Source: Kushneria konosiri (GTDB taxonomy: Bacteria; Pseudomonadota; Gammaproteobacteria; Pseudomonadales; Halomonadaceae). From it: a stretch of DNA of 64,000 nucleotides. Below the pieces are notes generated by a model. It had not been told where the DNA came from. It saw nothing but the letters and a program-made list of their open reading frames with translations, and ran no database searches. Location: positions 2,356,001 through 2,420,000 of the forward strand of contig NZ_CP021323.1 of NCBI RefSeq assembly GCF_002155145.1, in the 5' to 3' direction. How positions within the stretch are numbered: the stretch's first letter is position 1; each line of letters begins with the position of its first letter. Shown here piece after piece: positions 11,881 to 22,651 of the stretch. Made by a program: the position numbers and the translations under genes.

Positions 11881-11973
11881 GGAGAGATGGCCGAGTGGCT
11901 GAAGGCGCTCCCCTGCTAAGGGAGTATAGGGTTTATAGCCCTATCGAGGGTTCGAATCCCTCTCTCTCCGCCA
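11881..11973 (+). tRNA. tRNA-Ser (anticodon GCT)
   Basis: 93 bases including an encoded CCA. The acceptor GGAGAGA pairs with TCTCTCC, the anticodon loop is CTGCTAA (GCT, reading AGC/AGU), and a long variable arm (TATAGGG/CCCTATC type) marks it as serine. The T-loop is GGTTCGAATCC. Confidence 0.98.
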
Positions 11974-12044
11974 TTATCGGTGCTGAATGTCGAAAAGCCT
12001 GCCTGAAAAGGCAAACATGACATTCAAACTGCTGTACTTTTGTT

Positions 12045-12121
12045 GCGCCCGTAGCTCAGCTGGATAGAGTACCTGACTACGAATCAGGTGGTCGGAGGTT
12101 CGAATCCTCCCGGGCGCGCCA
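12045..12121 (+). tRNA. tRNA-Arg (anticodon ACG), copy 1
   Basis: 77 bases with encoded CCA. The acceptor GCGCCCG pairs with CGGGCGC, the anticodon loop is CTACGAA within the stem CCTGA/TCAGG, and the anticodon ACG (inosine-modified in bacteria) reads CGN codons. Confidence 0.98.
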
Positions 12122-12152
12122 TCAGCATGTAGATGTAAAAACTGTTTTATTT

Positions 12153-12229
12153 GCGCCCGTAGCTCAGCTGGATAGAGTACCTGACTACGAATCAGGTGGT
12201 CGGAGGTTCGAATCCTCCCGGGCGCGCCA
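12153..12229 (+). tRNA. tRNA-Arg (anticodon ACG), copy 2
   Basis: Sequence identical over all 77 bases to the copy starting at 12045, with a 31-base spacer between them. It reflects a tandem duplication and probable co-transcription. Confidence 0.98.
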
Positions 12230-12236
12230 GATTTCA

Positions 12237-12264
12237 AAGCCCCGTCCAAAAGGACGGGGCTTTT
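12237..12264 (+). terminator. Terminator of the tRNA cluster
   Basis: A perfect 11-bp stem (AAGCCCCGTCC at 12237-12247, complement at 12252-12262), an AAAA loop and a T-run, 8 bases after the second tRNA-Arg. Confidence 0.92.
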
Positions 12265-12386
12265 CTGTTTTTCACACCTTTATCCTGTATCAGCCGGTTG
12301 CCGTAAGCCTGTCATGACGATGTCCTGTCCTGACAACGCGTGGCAATAAGGTGTGAGGAAAAAAATGGTCTTTGGCCGATGGCTCG

Positions 12387-13424
12387 TCAGGACAGTGTCG
12401 GCATATTGTTGTTCGAAGGTATCGTCTCTTCCTGCAGGGCGGCCATGAAATCATCCAGCACCGTAATGCGGCGCAGCCTTTGAAAGTGTTCGCCGGCTTC
12501 GCCGTCGTGCTGGCGCATGATGTTGAGCCACTGTTTCAAAAGTGACACCACAACCTTTGAGGGCAGGGCAGGATCGATGCGCCGGACGTAGGCGGCCAGC
12601 AGGGCGCTGCGATCCTGCCAGCGGGTGGCCGGCAGTCGCTCTCCGGTCAACTGCCAGTGTCGAATGCGTCTGGCCAGCCACGGGTCGGCAAGCGCCGCTC
12701 GGCCCAGCATGACGTCCTGACAGCCACTCGCCTCCCGGGCGCGCCAGTAGTCCTCCAGCGTCCAGATGTCGCCATTGACCACCACCGGCACATTGGCCTG
12801 CTCGCGAATTCGGCCCACCCACTCCCAATGCGCTGGCGGGCGATAGCCCTCGCGGCGGGTGCGAGCGTGCACTACCAGGCGCTGGGCGCCGCCGGTTTCG
12901 GCGGCATGGGCGCATTCCAGCGCCAGCGTCTTGTCCTCAAAGCCCAGGCGCAGTTTGGCCGTTACCGGCACACCGGTCCCCTTGAGTGCCTCGTGTACGC
13001 CCTGGGCGGCCCGATATACGCGCTCCGGCGTGCGCAGCAGTGCGGCGCCCCCGTCGTGACGATTGACCGTTTTGGCCGGGCAGCCAAAGTTCATGTCAAT
13101 GACCGGTGCACCAAGATTTGCGGCCACCAGGGCATTTTCGCCGAGCTTGTCGGGCTGGGCGCCCAGCAGCTGCAGATAGACCGGTGTACCGCTGGGTGTA
13201 CGGCTATCGCCTGAAAGCTCGGGACAGATGCGCTGGAAAACGCGCGGGGGGAGTCGGGCGTCGGTCACGCGCACGAATTCGGTCACGCTCCAGTCAAACC
13301 CGCCCAACTCGGTCAGCAGCTCGCGCGTAAGCGCATCAATCACGCCTTCCATGGGCGCAAGGCCGATCAGGCCTGCCTGGGGCGTATGATCAACTGTGGA
13401 AACAGGGAGGGTCGTGGCTGGCAT
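12387..13424 (-). CDS. dusC: tRNA-dihydrouridine synthase, DusC type
   Basis: FMN-dependent enzyme that reduces uridine to dihydrouridine in the D-loop of tRNAs (U16 for DusC). The 345-residue protein shows the Dus hallmarks: LAPMEGVIDALTREL at the FMN-binding start, MNFGCPAKTVNRHDGGAALL with the catalytic cysteine near residue 118, VTAKLRLG, and VVNGDIWTLED. The combination resembles DusC more than DusA or DusB. It carries about 20 residues before the conserved start of the barrel; an internal start is possible but no better candidate is seen. It is transcribed towards the tRNA cluster. Confidence 0.9.
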   Translation of the reverse strand: MPATTLPVSTVDHTPQAGLIGLAPMEGVIDALTRELLTELGGFDWSVTEFVRVTDARLPPRVFQRICPELSGDSRTPSGTPVYLQLLGAQPDKLGENALVAANLGAPVIDMNFGCPAKTVNRHDGGAALLRTPERVYRAAQGVHEALKGTGVPVTAKLRLGFEDKTLALECAHAAETGGAQRLVVHARTRREGYRPPAHWEWVGRIREQANVPVVVNGDIWTLEDYWRAREASGCQDVMLGRAALADPWLARRIRHWQLTGERLPATRWQDRSALLAAYVRRIDPALPSKVVVSLLKQWLNIMRQHDGEAGEHFQRLRRITVLDDFMAALQEETIPSNNNMPTLS

Positions 13425-13631
13425 GTCTGGAGATCCGCAATGGTCGTGACTGGCGCCGCCATCATAGGCATGTTGCCTGCAATGACAAGTGATCCCGCTT
13501 TTTTGAAGGTCAGCGCACGGCGATCACTGTAAAAATGTCCTGTCAGATTTCTTCAGTGTCAGCATCAGATCATGTCGGGTGCTGAGGAAATGATGACAAG
13601 GACAATAGAGAGTTAATACGCAAGGACGCGA

Positions 13632-14267
13632 TCAGACTGATGGTGCTGGCGTGTCATCATGACAGCTCAGGCGCCCCTTGAGGCGTGAATTGAGTGCTTC
13701 AAGGTCGGGTGTCTGATCCATCGGCCAAGCCACGGCGAGGGTGACGCCCGAGGCGTCATGCAGTGTCTGATCGACAGGGGCGTCGTTGAGCTCTGCCCAG
13801 CGGCGCAGCTCGTGCTCCAGGGCAAAATCGGTGGTCAGCCATAGTATGCGGCGTGTGACGTAGTCCTGCGTGGGGAGCGTTTCAAGTGCCTGAAGCAGGG
13901 ATTTTGAGTAGGCACGCACCAGCCCGCCGGTGCCGAGTTTGGTGCCGCCAAAATAGCGAATGATCACGGCACCGACCTGACCAAGCCCGCTGCCTTCAAG
14001 CACCTGGTACATGGGGCGACCGGCCGTGCCGCCAGGCTCCCCGTCATCGGAAAAGCCGATGGCGTTCTGCTCGTTCGGGGCGCCGGCAATAAAGGCCGAG
14101 CAATGGTGAGAGGCATCCGGATGATCAAATCGGGCCTGGTCAATCAATTGCTGGGCCTGCTCGGGGGTGGTGACATGGCCCACGCGTGCAATAAAACGAC
14201 TTTTTTGTACTTCGAGGCTTTCTTCATGCCAGCGCCCCTGGTCAACGGCGGGAATCGAGTAACGCAT
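13632..14267 (-). CDS. yigZ: YigZ/IMPACT family protein
   Basis: Member of UPF0029 (IMPACT). Family proteins have an N-terminal ribosomal-S5-like fold and a C-terminal ferredoxin-like domain; a role linked to translation is known for eukaryotic IMPACT, while the bacterial function is not settled. The 211 residues contain the family signature SDDGEPGGTAGRPMYQVLE followed by IRYFGGTKLGTGGLVRAYSKS. The start ATG at 14267 lies two bases after the stop of the LexA-like gene upstream, so the two are probably one operon. Confidence 0.92.
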   Translation of the reverse strand: MRYSIPAVDQGRWHEESLEVQKSRFIARVGHVTTPEQAQQLIDQARFDHPDASHHCSAFIAGAPNEQNAIGFSDDGEPGGTAGRPMYQVLEGSGLGQVGAVIIRYFGGTKLGTGGLVRAYSKSLLQALETLPTQDYVTRRILWLTTDFALEHELRRWAELNDAPVDQTLHDASGVTLAVAWPMDQTPDLEALNSRLKGRLSCHDDTPAPSV

Positions 14268-14269
14268 GA

Positions 14270-14758
14270 TCAGGCCGCTGTGACCGGGGTGCTGGCCGGG
14301 CGCCGTGCCACACCCATGACCAGCCCCAGCACCTGGATGTCGTCGTTTTTCAGATAGATGGGCGGCATGGTGGTGTTGGCGGGCTGCAGGCGTACGCCCG
14401 ACTTGTCGATGTAGACCTTTTTGAGCGTGACCTCCTGATTGTTGATCAGCACCACGGCCGTTTCACCGTTTTCAGCGGATTCGAGCTTTTCGATAATGAT
14501 GATGTCGCCATCATGGATGTTGCAGTCGATCATCGAGTCACCGCGCACCCGCAGGGCGTAGGTGTTGCGTCGCACCATGCGCGAGGGGATGCGCACGGTC
14601 TCATTGTCAGCGCAGGCTTCCATCGGCATGCCGGCCGAGACGGTACCGAGCAGGGGAACCTCCACCAGCTCGCTGGCGTCGATCTCCTCCCAGGCATCCT
14701 CGACCAGCGGGATGTTGGGCGTGCGGTGCAAAAAGCGTGGCTCGGTATGGGCTGACAT
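14270..14758 (-). CDS. LexA-like S24 peptidase without a DNA-binding domain
   Basis: A 162-residue protein built almost entirely of the LexA/UmuD self-cleavage domain. Visible are the Ala-Gly scissile bond in LLGTVSAGMPM, the nucleophile serine in RVRGDSMIDCNIHDGD, and the general-base lysine in EVTLKKV. The roughly 40 residues before the cleavage site (EDAWEEIDASELVEV) are acidic and show no helix-turn-helix, unlike LexA (about 200 residues). UmuD is shorter (about 140) and normally paired with umuC, which is absent here. The start at 14758 has AGGGAG 7 bases upstream; the frame extends to 14827, still without an HTH. No LexA box is seen upstream. It may be an autoproteolytic regulator or an interaction partner; the role is unknown. 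Confidence 0.8.
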   Translation of the reverse strand: MSAHTEPRFLHRTPNIPLVEDAWEEIDASELVEVPLLGTVSAGMPMEACADNETVRIPSRMVRRNTYALRVRGDSMIDCNIHDGDIIIIEKLESAENGETAVVLINNQEVTLKKVYIDKSGVRLQPANTTMPPIYLKNDDIQVLGLVMGVARRPASTPVTAA

Positions 14759-15056
14759 AAGGCAACTCCCTGAAGGGGCATCCGATGGGCTGACACATGA
14801 CCGGCGACACATGATGCGTCGTCGCAAGGGGCGCGTGACACGACCATCACCCGGGTGGGCGCAGGTGCGAAAGTGTCACGGGCAACCGTTCAAAGGTAAC
14901 CGAAACCATACGGTGGCGGTAGTCATTGACATGGAGAAAGCGTGCCAATCGTAGTAGAGTGGCGCGCTTTGCCGCGGCGCTGTCCGGTGCCTGCGACGCC
15001 ATTCTGTCGCCGCCCGGCGCCCGCCGATTGACCTGTTCCCGGAGCCCGCCACTGGA

Positions 15057-18000
15057 ATGCGCCTGACATCGATCAAACTGGTCGGCTTCAAATCCTTTGT
15101 CGACCCGGTGACAGTCCCCTTTGATACCGACATGACCGCCATCGTCGGACCCAACGGCTGTGGCAAGTCCAACGTTATCGATGCCGTACGCTGGGTGATG
15201 GGCGAATCCTCGGCCAAATACCTGCGCGGCGAATCGATGGCCGATGTCATCTTCAACGGCTCGACCGGACGCAAGCCGGTCGGACAGGCCTCGATCGAGC
15301 TGACCTTTGACAATCGCGAAGGCAAGCTGGGCGGGGCCTGGGCGCAGTACGCCGAGATCGCCGTGCGCCGACTTGTCACCCGTGATGGTCAGTCCCAGTA
15401 CTTCTTCAACGGTCAGAAATGCCGCCGTCGCGATATCGCCGATCTCTTTCTGGGTACCGGGCTCGGTCCGCGCTCCTACGCCATCATCGGTCAGGGCATG
15501 ATCTCCCGGCTGGTCGAGGCGCGCCCGGAAGAGCTGCGCGCCACGCTGGAAGAGGCGGCTGGCATCTCGCGCTACAAGGAGCGTCGTCGCGAAACCGAAA
15601 ATCGCATGCGGCGTACCACCGAAAATCTCGAACGTCTGGATGATCTGCGCGAAGAGCTCGACAAGCAGCTTGAGCGCCTCAAGCGTCAGGCCGAGGCCGC
15701 CAAACGCTACCGCGAGCTGAAAGGCCGTGAGCATCGCCTCAAGGGCGAGCTGGCCCTCATCCGAGCTCGCACGCTTCGTGAAAAGCAGCGCACCCGTGAT
15801 ACCCGGGTGCGCGAGCTTGAAAACAGCGTCGAGCGTAACGTGCTTGGCATGCGCGAAAGCGAAAACCGTCTCGAGCAGTCTCGCAGTCAGCACGACGCCC
15901 TGGCCGAAACCCTTGATACGCGTCAGCGTGCCTTTTACGACACCGGTGCGGCCATTGCACGTCTGGAGCAGCAGCTTGAAAGCGCCCGAGCGCGCGAGCA
16001 GCAAAGCGAGGCCGATATTGCCGCCATCGATCGGGACCTGACCGATCTGGCGCGTCTGGCCGGTGAAGATGACGTGCGCTATCAGAACATCACCGCGCGC
16101 CTTGACGCCCTGTCACCCGAGCTTGAAGCCGCGCGTGAGGCCTTTGAGATGGTTGAGGCCGGGCTTGAGGAAGCCGCCGAGCGCGAGCAGGCCGCGCTGG
16201 AAGCCTGGGAGGCTTTCAGCGAACAGCATCAGCAGGCCACCCGTAGCGCCGAGCGTGCTCAGAGCGACGTGCAGCGCCTTGATGGCGTGATCAATGATCT
16301 CAATACACGCATCGCTCAGCGTCAGAAACAGCGTGATGAACTGCCCGAGCAGGCCGCGCTTGTCGAAGAGCGCGAGATGGCGGCCGAGCGTCTGGCCGAA
16401 CTGGACCTTGAGCTTGAGGCAGATGAAACGCGCCGGCTTGAACTCAAGCAAGGGCTGGATGACATCGAGACCCGCCTTCAAACACTTGGCGCCTCGCGCG
16501 ATGAGCATCATGCCCGACGCAGTGCACTGCAGGGGGAGCGTGCCTCGCTCGACGCCCTGATTCGGGCCGCGCTCGAAAGCGGTGACGAGGCGCTGGATGC
16601 CCATCTGGACGCGTTTGATCTGGCTGGCGCGCCGCAACTGGCCGAGCGTCTTCAGGTCGAATCCGGCTGGGAGGCGGCGGTCGATGTGGTGCTCGGCCCC
16701 TGGCTGGCGGCTCGCATGACGGATGACGCGCGCGCTCGTACCGCCCTGCAGGCGCTGTCGACAGGCAGGCTGACCCTGTTCGAAGAAGGCCGTTCGTCCC
16801 CGGCACCCAAAGCCAACACGCTGGCGGCCAGAGTCACCGGGGCCGAGGCCCTGAGTGAGCTCCTGAGGCGGGTGAACACGGCCGACAGCGATGCCGATGC
16901 CTGGCAGGCGCGCGAACATCTGGAGGCCGGCCACAGCGTGATAGCGCCCTCCGGGCTCTGGCTGGGCCGGCACTGGGCGCATCGTCAGGTCAGCGATGAG
17001 CAGACCGGCAGCATCGTGGTCAATCGCCAGCGCCGTGACCGCATTGATCTGGAGCTTGGCGAGCTTGATGAACGTGTTGCCGAGGACGAGACCCGGATCG
17101 CCGCCCTTCGCGAGCAGCGCCACCGCGATGGCGAGGCGCTTGAGGCGCTTTACGCGCATCAGCGCCAGCAACAGCAGGGCCGACAGACGCTGGCGCTGGA
17201 GGTGTCTCAGCTCGCCACGCGTCTGGAGCACCTGCGCAGTCGTGACAGCGAGCTGGAAGAGGAGCTTGCGGGCCTGCGCGAGCAGCTCGAGGAACAGCGG
17301 CTTAATCTTGAGCAGGCACGCGAGCAGTGGGGTCAGGCGCTGGCGACCGTTGAGGACAACGATGCCCAGCGTCAGCAGCTCGAGCGCGCGCGCCGCGAAA
17401 CCCGCGAAGCACGCGAAGCCGTCAACGCCCGTCTGGCGCCGGCGCGCGAGGCCATCAATTCGCTGGAGCTTGAGCGTCAGCGATTGAGCACGGAACGGCA
17501 GGGCATTGAAGGGCAGCGTAGTCGTGCCGGTGATCAACGCGCGCGTCTGGAAGAAAAGCGCGAGATGCTGCGAGCGCAGCGCGAAGAAGCGCTCGAGCCG
17601 CTTGAAATGCTGCGCGAGTCCCTCGATGAGTCACTGCATCAGCGCACGCGCGAGGAGCAGTTGCTCAACGAATGTCGCGATGAGGCGAGCGCCATTGGCA
17701 ACACCATGCGGGAACTGGAGCAAAAGCGTCAGGGCCACGAGCGTGAACTGGAGACCCTGCGTGAACAGCTCGAGGCCGAACGCATGGATGTTCAGGCGCT
17801 GCGGCTCAAGGCTGAAGCCCAGGAGCAGCAGATCGTTGAGCTCGGGCATGACAGTGCGGCGCTCGAGGAAGGACTGGCCGCAGGCGCCAACGAGCAGGAC
17901 TGGCAGGAAGCGCTTGAATCGGTCAGCGACAAGATTCGCCGGCTGGGTGCGATCAACCTGGCCGCCATCGAGGAATACGAGCAGCAGCTCGAGCGTCGTG

Positions 18001-18557
18001 ACTATCTTCAGGGACAGCATGCCGAACTGACCGAGGCGCTGGATACCCTGAATCAGGCCATCAGAAAGATCGATCAGGAAACGCGGACACGTTTCAAGCA
18101 GGTCTTTGAAGAGGTCAACGAGCGCCTGGGTGAGCTGTTCCCGCGTGTCTTCGGCGGCGGCGCGGCCTGGCTGACGCTGACCGGTGATGATCTGCTGGAA
18201 ACCGGGGTGGCCATCATGGCAACGCCGCCAGGCAAGAAAAACAGCACCATCCATCTGCTCTCCGGGGGAGAAAAGACGCTGACGGCGCTGTCTCTGGTAT
18301 TTGCGATCTTCCAGCTCAATCCGGCGCCCTTTTGCATGCTGGACGAAGTGGATGCGCCGCTGGATGACGCCAACGTGGGGCGTTACGCGAAACTGGTTCG
18401 CGAGATGTCACAAAACGTGCAATTTATCTACATTACACATAACAAGATTGCCATGGAGGCAGCAGACCGCCTGATGGGCGTCACCATGCAGGAGCCGGGG
18501 GTATCCCGTCTGGTCTCGGTGGGCGTTGAAGAGGCCGCCGAACTTGTAGAAGTGTGA
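15057..18557 (+). CDS. smc: Chromosome segregation ATPase SMC
   Basis: Core ATPase of the SMC-ScpAB condensin, which extrudes DNA loops and helps segregate chromosomes. The protein is 1166 residues long: N-terminal Walker A GPNGCGKSN near residues 32-40, a long coiled coil, a hinge around 510-650, a second coiled coil very rich in Glu/Arg/Gln, the ABC signature LLSGGEKTLTALS near 1066, and Walker B FCMLDEVDAPLDD near 1093. The gammaproteobacterial alternative MukB has a different head sequence, so this lineage uses SMC. It begins ATG at 15057 after GGAGCCCGCCACTGGA. It heads the smc-zipA-ligA gene order seen in Pseudomonas. Confidence 0.98.
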   Translation: MRLTSIKLVGFKSFVDPVTVPFDTDMTAIVGPNGCGKSNVIDAVRWVMGESSAKYLRGESMADVIFNGSTGRKPVGQASIELTFDNREGKLGGAWAQYAEIAVRRLVTRDGQSQYFFNGQKCRRRDIADLFLGTGLGPRSYAIIGQGMISRLVEARPEELRATLEEAAGISRYKERRRETENRMRRTTENLERLDDLREELDKQLERLKRQAEAAKRYRELKGREHRLKGELALIRARTLREKQRTRDTRVRELENSVERNVLGMRESENRLEQSRSQHDALAETLDTRQRAFYDTGAAIARLEQQLESARAREQQSEADIAAIDRDLTDLARLAGEDDVRYQNITARLDALSPELEAAREAFEMVEAGLEEAAEREQAALEAWEAFSEQHQQATRSAERAQSDVQRLDGVINDLNTRIAQRQKQRDELPEQAALVEEREMAAERLAELDLELEADETRRLELKQGLDDIETRLQTLGASRDEHHARRSALQGERASLDALIRAALESGDEALDAHLDAFDLAGAPQLAERLQVESGWEAAVDVVLGPWLAARMTDDARARTALQALSTGRLTLFEEGRSSPAPKANTLAARVTGAEALSELLRRVNTADSDADAWQAREHLEAGHSVIAPSGLWLGRHWAHRQVSDEQTGSIVVNRQRRDRIDLELGELDERVAEDETRIAALREQRHRDGEALEALYAHQRQQQQGRQTLALEVSQLATRLEHLRSRDSELEEELAGLREQLEEQRLNLEQAREQWGQALATVEDNDAQRQQLERARRETREAREAVNARLAPAREAINSLELERQRLSTERQGIEGQRSRAGDQRARLEEKREMLRAQREEALEPLEMLRESLDESLHQRTREEQLLNECRDEASAIGNTMRELEQKRQGHERELETLREQLEAERMDVQALRLKAEAQEQQIVELGHDSAALEEGLAAGANEQDWQEALESVSDKIRRLGAINLAAIEEYEQQLERRDYLQGQHAELTEALDTLNQAIRKIDQETRTRFKQVFEEVNERLGELFPRVFGGGAAWLTLTGDDLLETGVAIMATPPGKKNSTIHLLSGGEKTLTALSLVFAIFQLNPAPFCMLDEVDAPLDDANVGRYAKLVREMSQNVQFIYITHNKIAMEAADRLMGVTMQEPGVSRLVSVGVEEAAELVEV

Positions 18558-18797
18558 CGTCATGGGGGAGTGCTGATGGGGCCCTGAATGCCGGGCCCTG
18601 GCAGCGGGAAGTTTCGCAGGGATATAATCGAAGGGCGATTGCGCAATGTGTGTCATTGACGTCATATTGCTGTCATCGGACGACAACCTTCATGCGTGAA
18701 AGACTTTTTTCACATCGTGAAGGACATTCGTCCATTTATTCGAAGGCGATCGCGCCATGTCCGGGGCTGACATGGTGCCAACAACAGGCATGATTAC

Positions 18798-20057
18798 ATG
18801 GAATTGAGAGAGTGGCTCATTATCCTGGGGCTGGTTCTCGTCGCCATCATTCTGGTTGACGGTGTACGGCGCCTGCAGCGGCAAAGACGCGGCCTGCGCA
18901 TGGACCTTTCACGCGATATCGACAGCAGCGCGCCTGCACGCGATCCACAGGATATCGAGCGCGAGGAGCGAATGAACTGGGAGCTGCCCAATGGCGGTGC
19001 CCGGGTCGTCTCCCGGGATGAGCACGAGTTTGATGATCGCTTCGATGAGCCCGACGACGCATGGGAGCAGGAGAGCGATCGCGCTCGGCAGCGTGACATC
19101 GACCCTGCGCTTGACGAGGACATCGATGATGAGCGTGACATGCCCGCCTATCAGACCCGCGAGCGACATGGCTCGCGCGAACATGATGATCTGCAGGAGC
19201 ATGAATACGACGACGAAGACATGGAGGTGCCGCCGCGCCGTCGTGACGAATTTGCTCGTCGTCTGAAATCGGCGTTTCCCTTTGGTGAAGGCAAGCGGGC
19301 ATCGCGCCAGCGCCCGCCAGAGCCGCCTCAAGAAAAAACGCCTGTGATGCCCGAGCGCCCGGACGCCCGTGAGGAAGCGTTTGAGGACGACGATCCATTG
19401 TTTGCTCGCAATGATCGCCGCGACCCGCCCCCCGAAGCGTTCGACTTCGAACGTGACGAGGACATGGCATCGCGTTACGAGCCCGAGCCCGAAGAAGAAA
19501 TGCCCGCTTCTCATTCACGGTTTGACAGCGCGCGCTGGGCATCGCGTCATCCGGTGCTTGAGCGCGCCGCGCGCAGCATGATTGAGGGCGAATCGGCACG
19601 CACGGCATTGAAAGACGCCGAAGAGATTGTGGTGATCAGCGTCATGTCTCGTGATGAGGACGGTTTTCACGGCCCGGACCTGCTTCAGCTGGTGCTGGCC
19701 TGTGGTCTTCGTCTTGATGACCGCGGGGTCTTTCACCGTTTTGAAACCGAATCCAGCCAGAGCCCGCTGCAGTTTTCGATGGTGAACGTCGTCAAGCCGG
19801 GTACCTTCGATCTGGAAGATATGGAGGAAGAGGCCACGCCCGGGGTGACCTTTTTGATGCCGATGCCCAGCGCCGAATCCTCGCGGGAAGCGTTCGAAGC
19901 CATGTTTGAAACCGCCATGGTGCTGGTGCGCAACCTGGGGGGCGAGCTCAAGGATGAAAATCACAGCGTCATGACCGGGCAGACCGTCGAGTTTGCCCGT
20001 CAACGCGTGCACGAGTTCGAGCGTCGCTGGCGGTTGCATCATCACCAGGCGCACTAG
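18798..20057 (+). CDS. zipA: Cell division protein ZipA
   Basis: Essential gammaproteobacterial divisome protein that anchors FtsZ to the inner membrane. The 419-residue protein has the ZipA plan: an N-terminal membrane helix (LREWLIILGLVLVAIILVDGV), a long charged, acidic and proline-rich linker (about residues 40-270), and a C-terminal FtsZ-binding domain (from about EEIVVISVMSRDEDGFHG to the end). It is longer than the Escherichia coli protein (about 330 residues) because of the linker, which is very rich in Asp/Glu/Arg, as often in halophiles. It sits 240 bp after smc, a gap with no gene visible. Confidence 0.95.
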   Translation: MELREWLIILGLVLVAIILVDGVRRLQRQRRGLRMDLSRDIDSSAPARDPQDIEREERMNWELPNGGARVVSRDEHEFDDRFDEPDDAWEQESDRARQRDIDPALDEDIDDERDMPAYQTRERHGSREHDDLQEHEYDDEDMEVPPRRRDEFARRLKSAFPFGEGKRASRQRPPEPPQEKTPVMPERPDAREEAFEDDDPLFARNDRRDPPPEAFDFERDEDMASRYEPEPEEEMPASHSRFDSARWASRHPVLERAARSMIEGESARTALKDAEEIVVISVMSRDEDGFHGPDLLQLVLACGLRLDDRGVFHRFETESSQSPLQFSMVNVVKPGTFDLEDMEEEATPGVTFLMPMPSAESSREAFEAMFETAMVLVRNLGGELKDENHSVMTGQTVEFARQRVHEFERRWRLHHHQAH

Positions 20058-20200
20058 ACGTCAATTTGTGCCGTGTGCGTGATGGGGGCCTTCGGGCCCC
20101 CTGATCATTTCAGGGCCGCCTGTCGCGTTGGTGTGGTTTTTGAAACAGGTATGACCCATGTTGCGGCCGTCGTCTTCGGCGGTCATGTCAAACGGAATAA

Positions 20201-22545
<2,345 letters not shown>

Positions 22546-22583
22546 CCGCCCGGTCACGCGCCCTTGAGAATCATGACCATCAA

Positions 22584-22616
22584 AAAACGCCGCTCTCATG
22601 AGAGCGGCGTTTTGTT
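22584..22616. terminator. Bidirectional terminator between yheU-like gene and the 2-HCT carrier
   Basis: A perfect palindromic stem (AAAACGCCGCTCT at 22584-22596 with its complement at 22601-22613), a CATG loop, A-rich on the left and T-rich on the right. It can serve both convergent genes. Confidence 0.9.
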
Positions 22617-22651
22617 TTCAAAACCTGACACGGTGGGGTGGCTGTCGCCGG

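Noticed and set aside
11974..12249. Minus-strand frame with repeated GRIRTSDHLIRSQVLYPAEL peptides
   Set aside because: This is the antisense translation of the two tRNA-Arg genes, a well-known false protein.
14759..15056. SOS box in front of the LexA-like gene
   Set aside because: No CTGTN8ACAG-like sequence could be found on either strand in the upstream region.
20084..20101. GC hairpin GGGGGCC-TTC-GGGCCCCC after zipA as a terminator
   Set aside because: Stable stem but no T-tract follows, and ligA downstream is probably co-transcribed.
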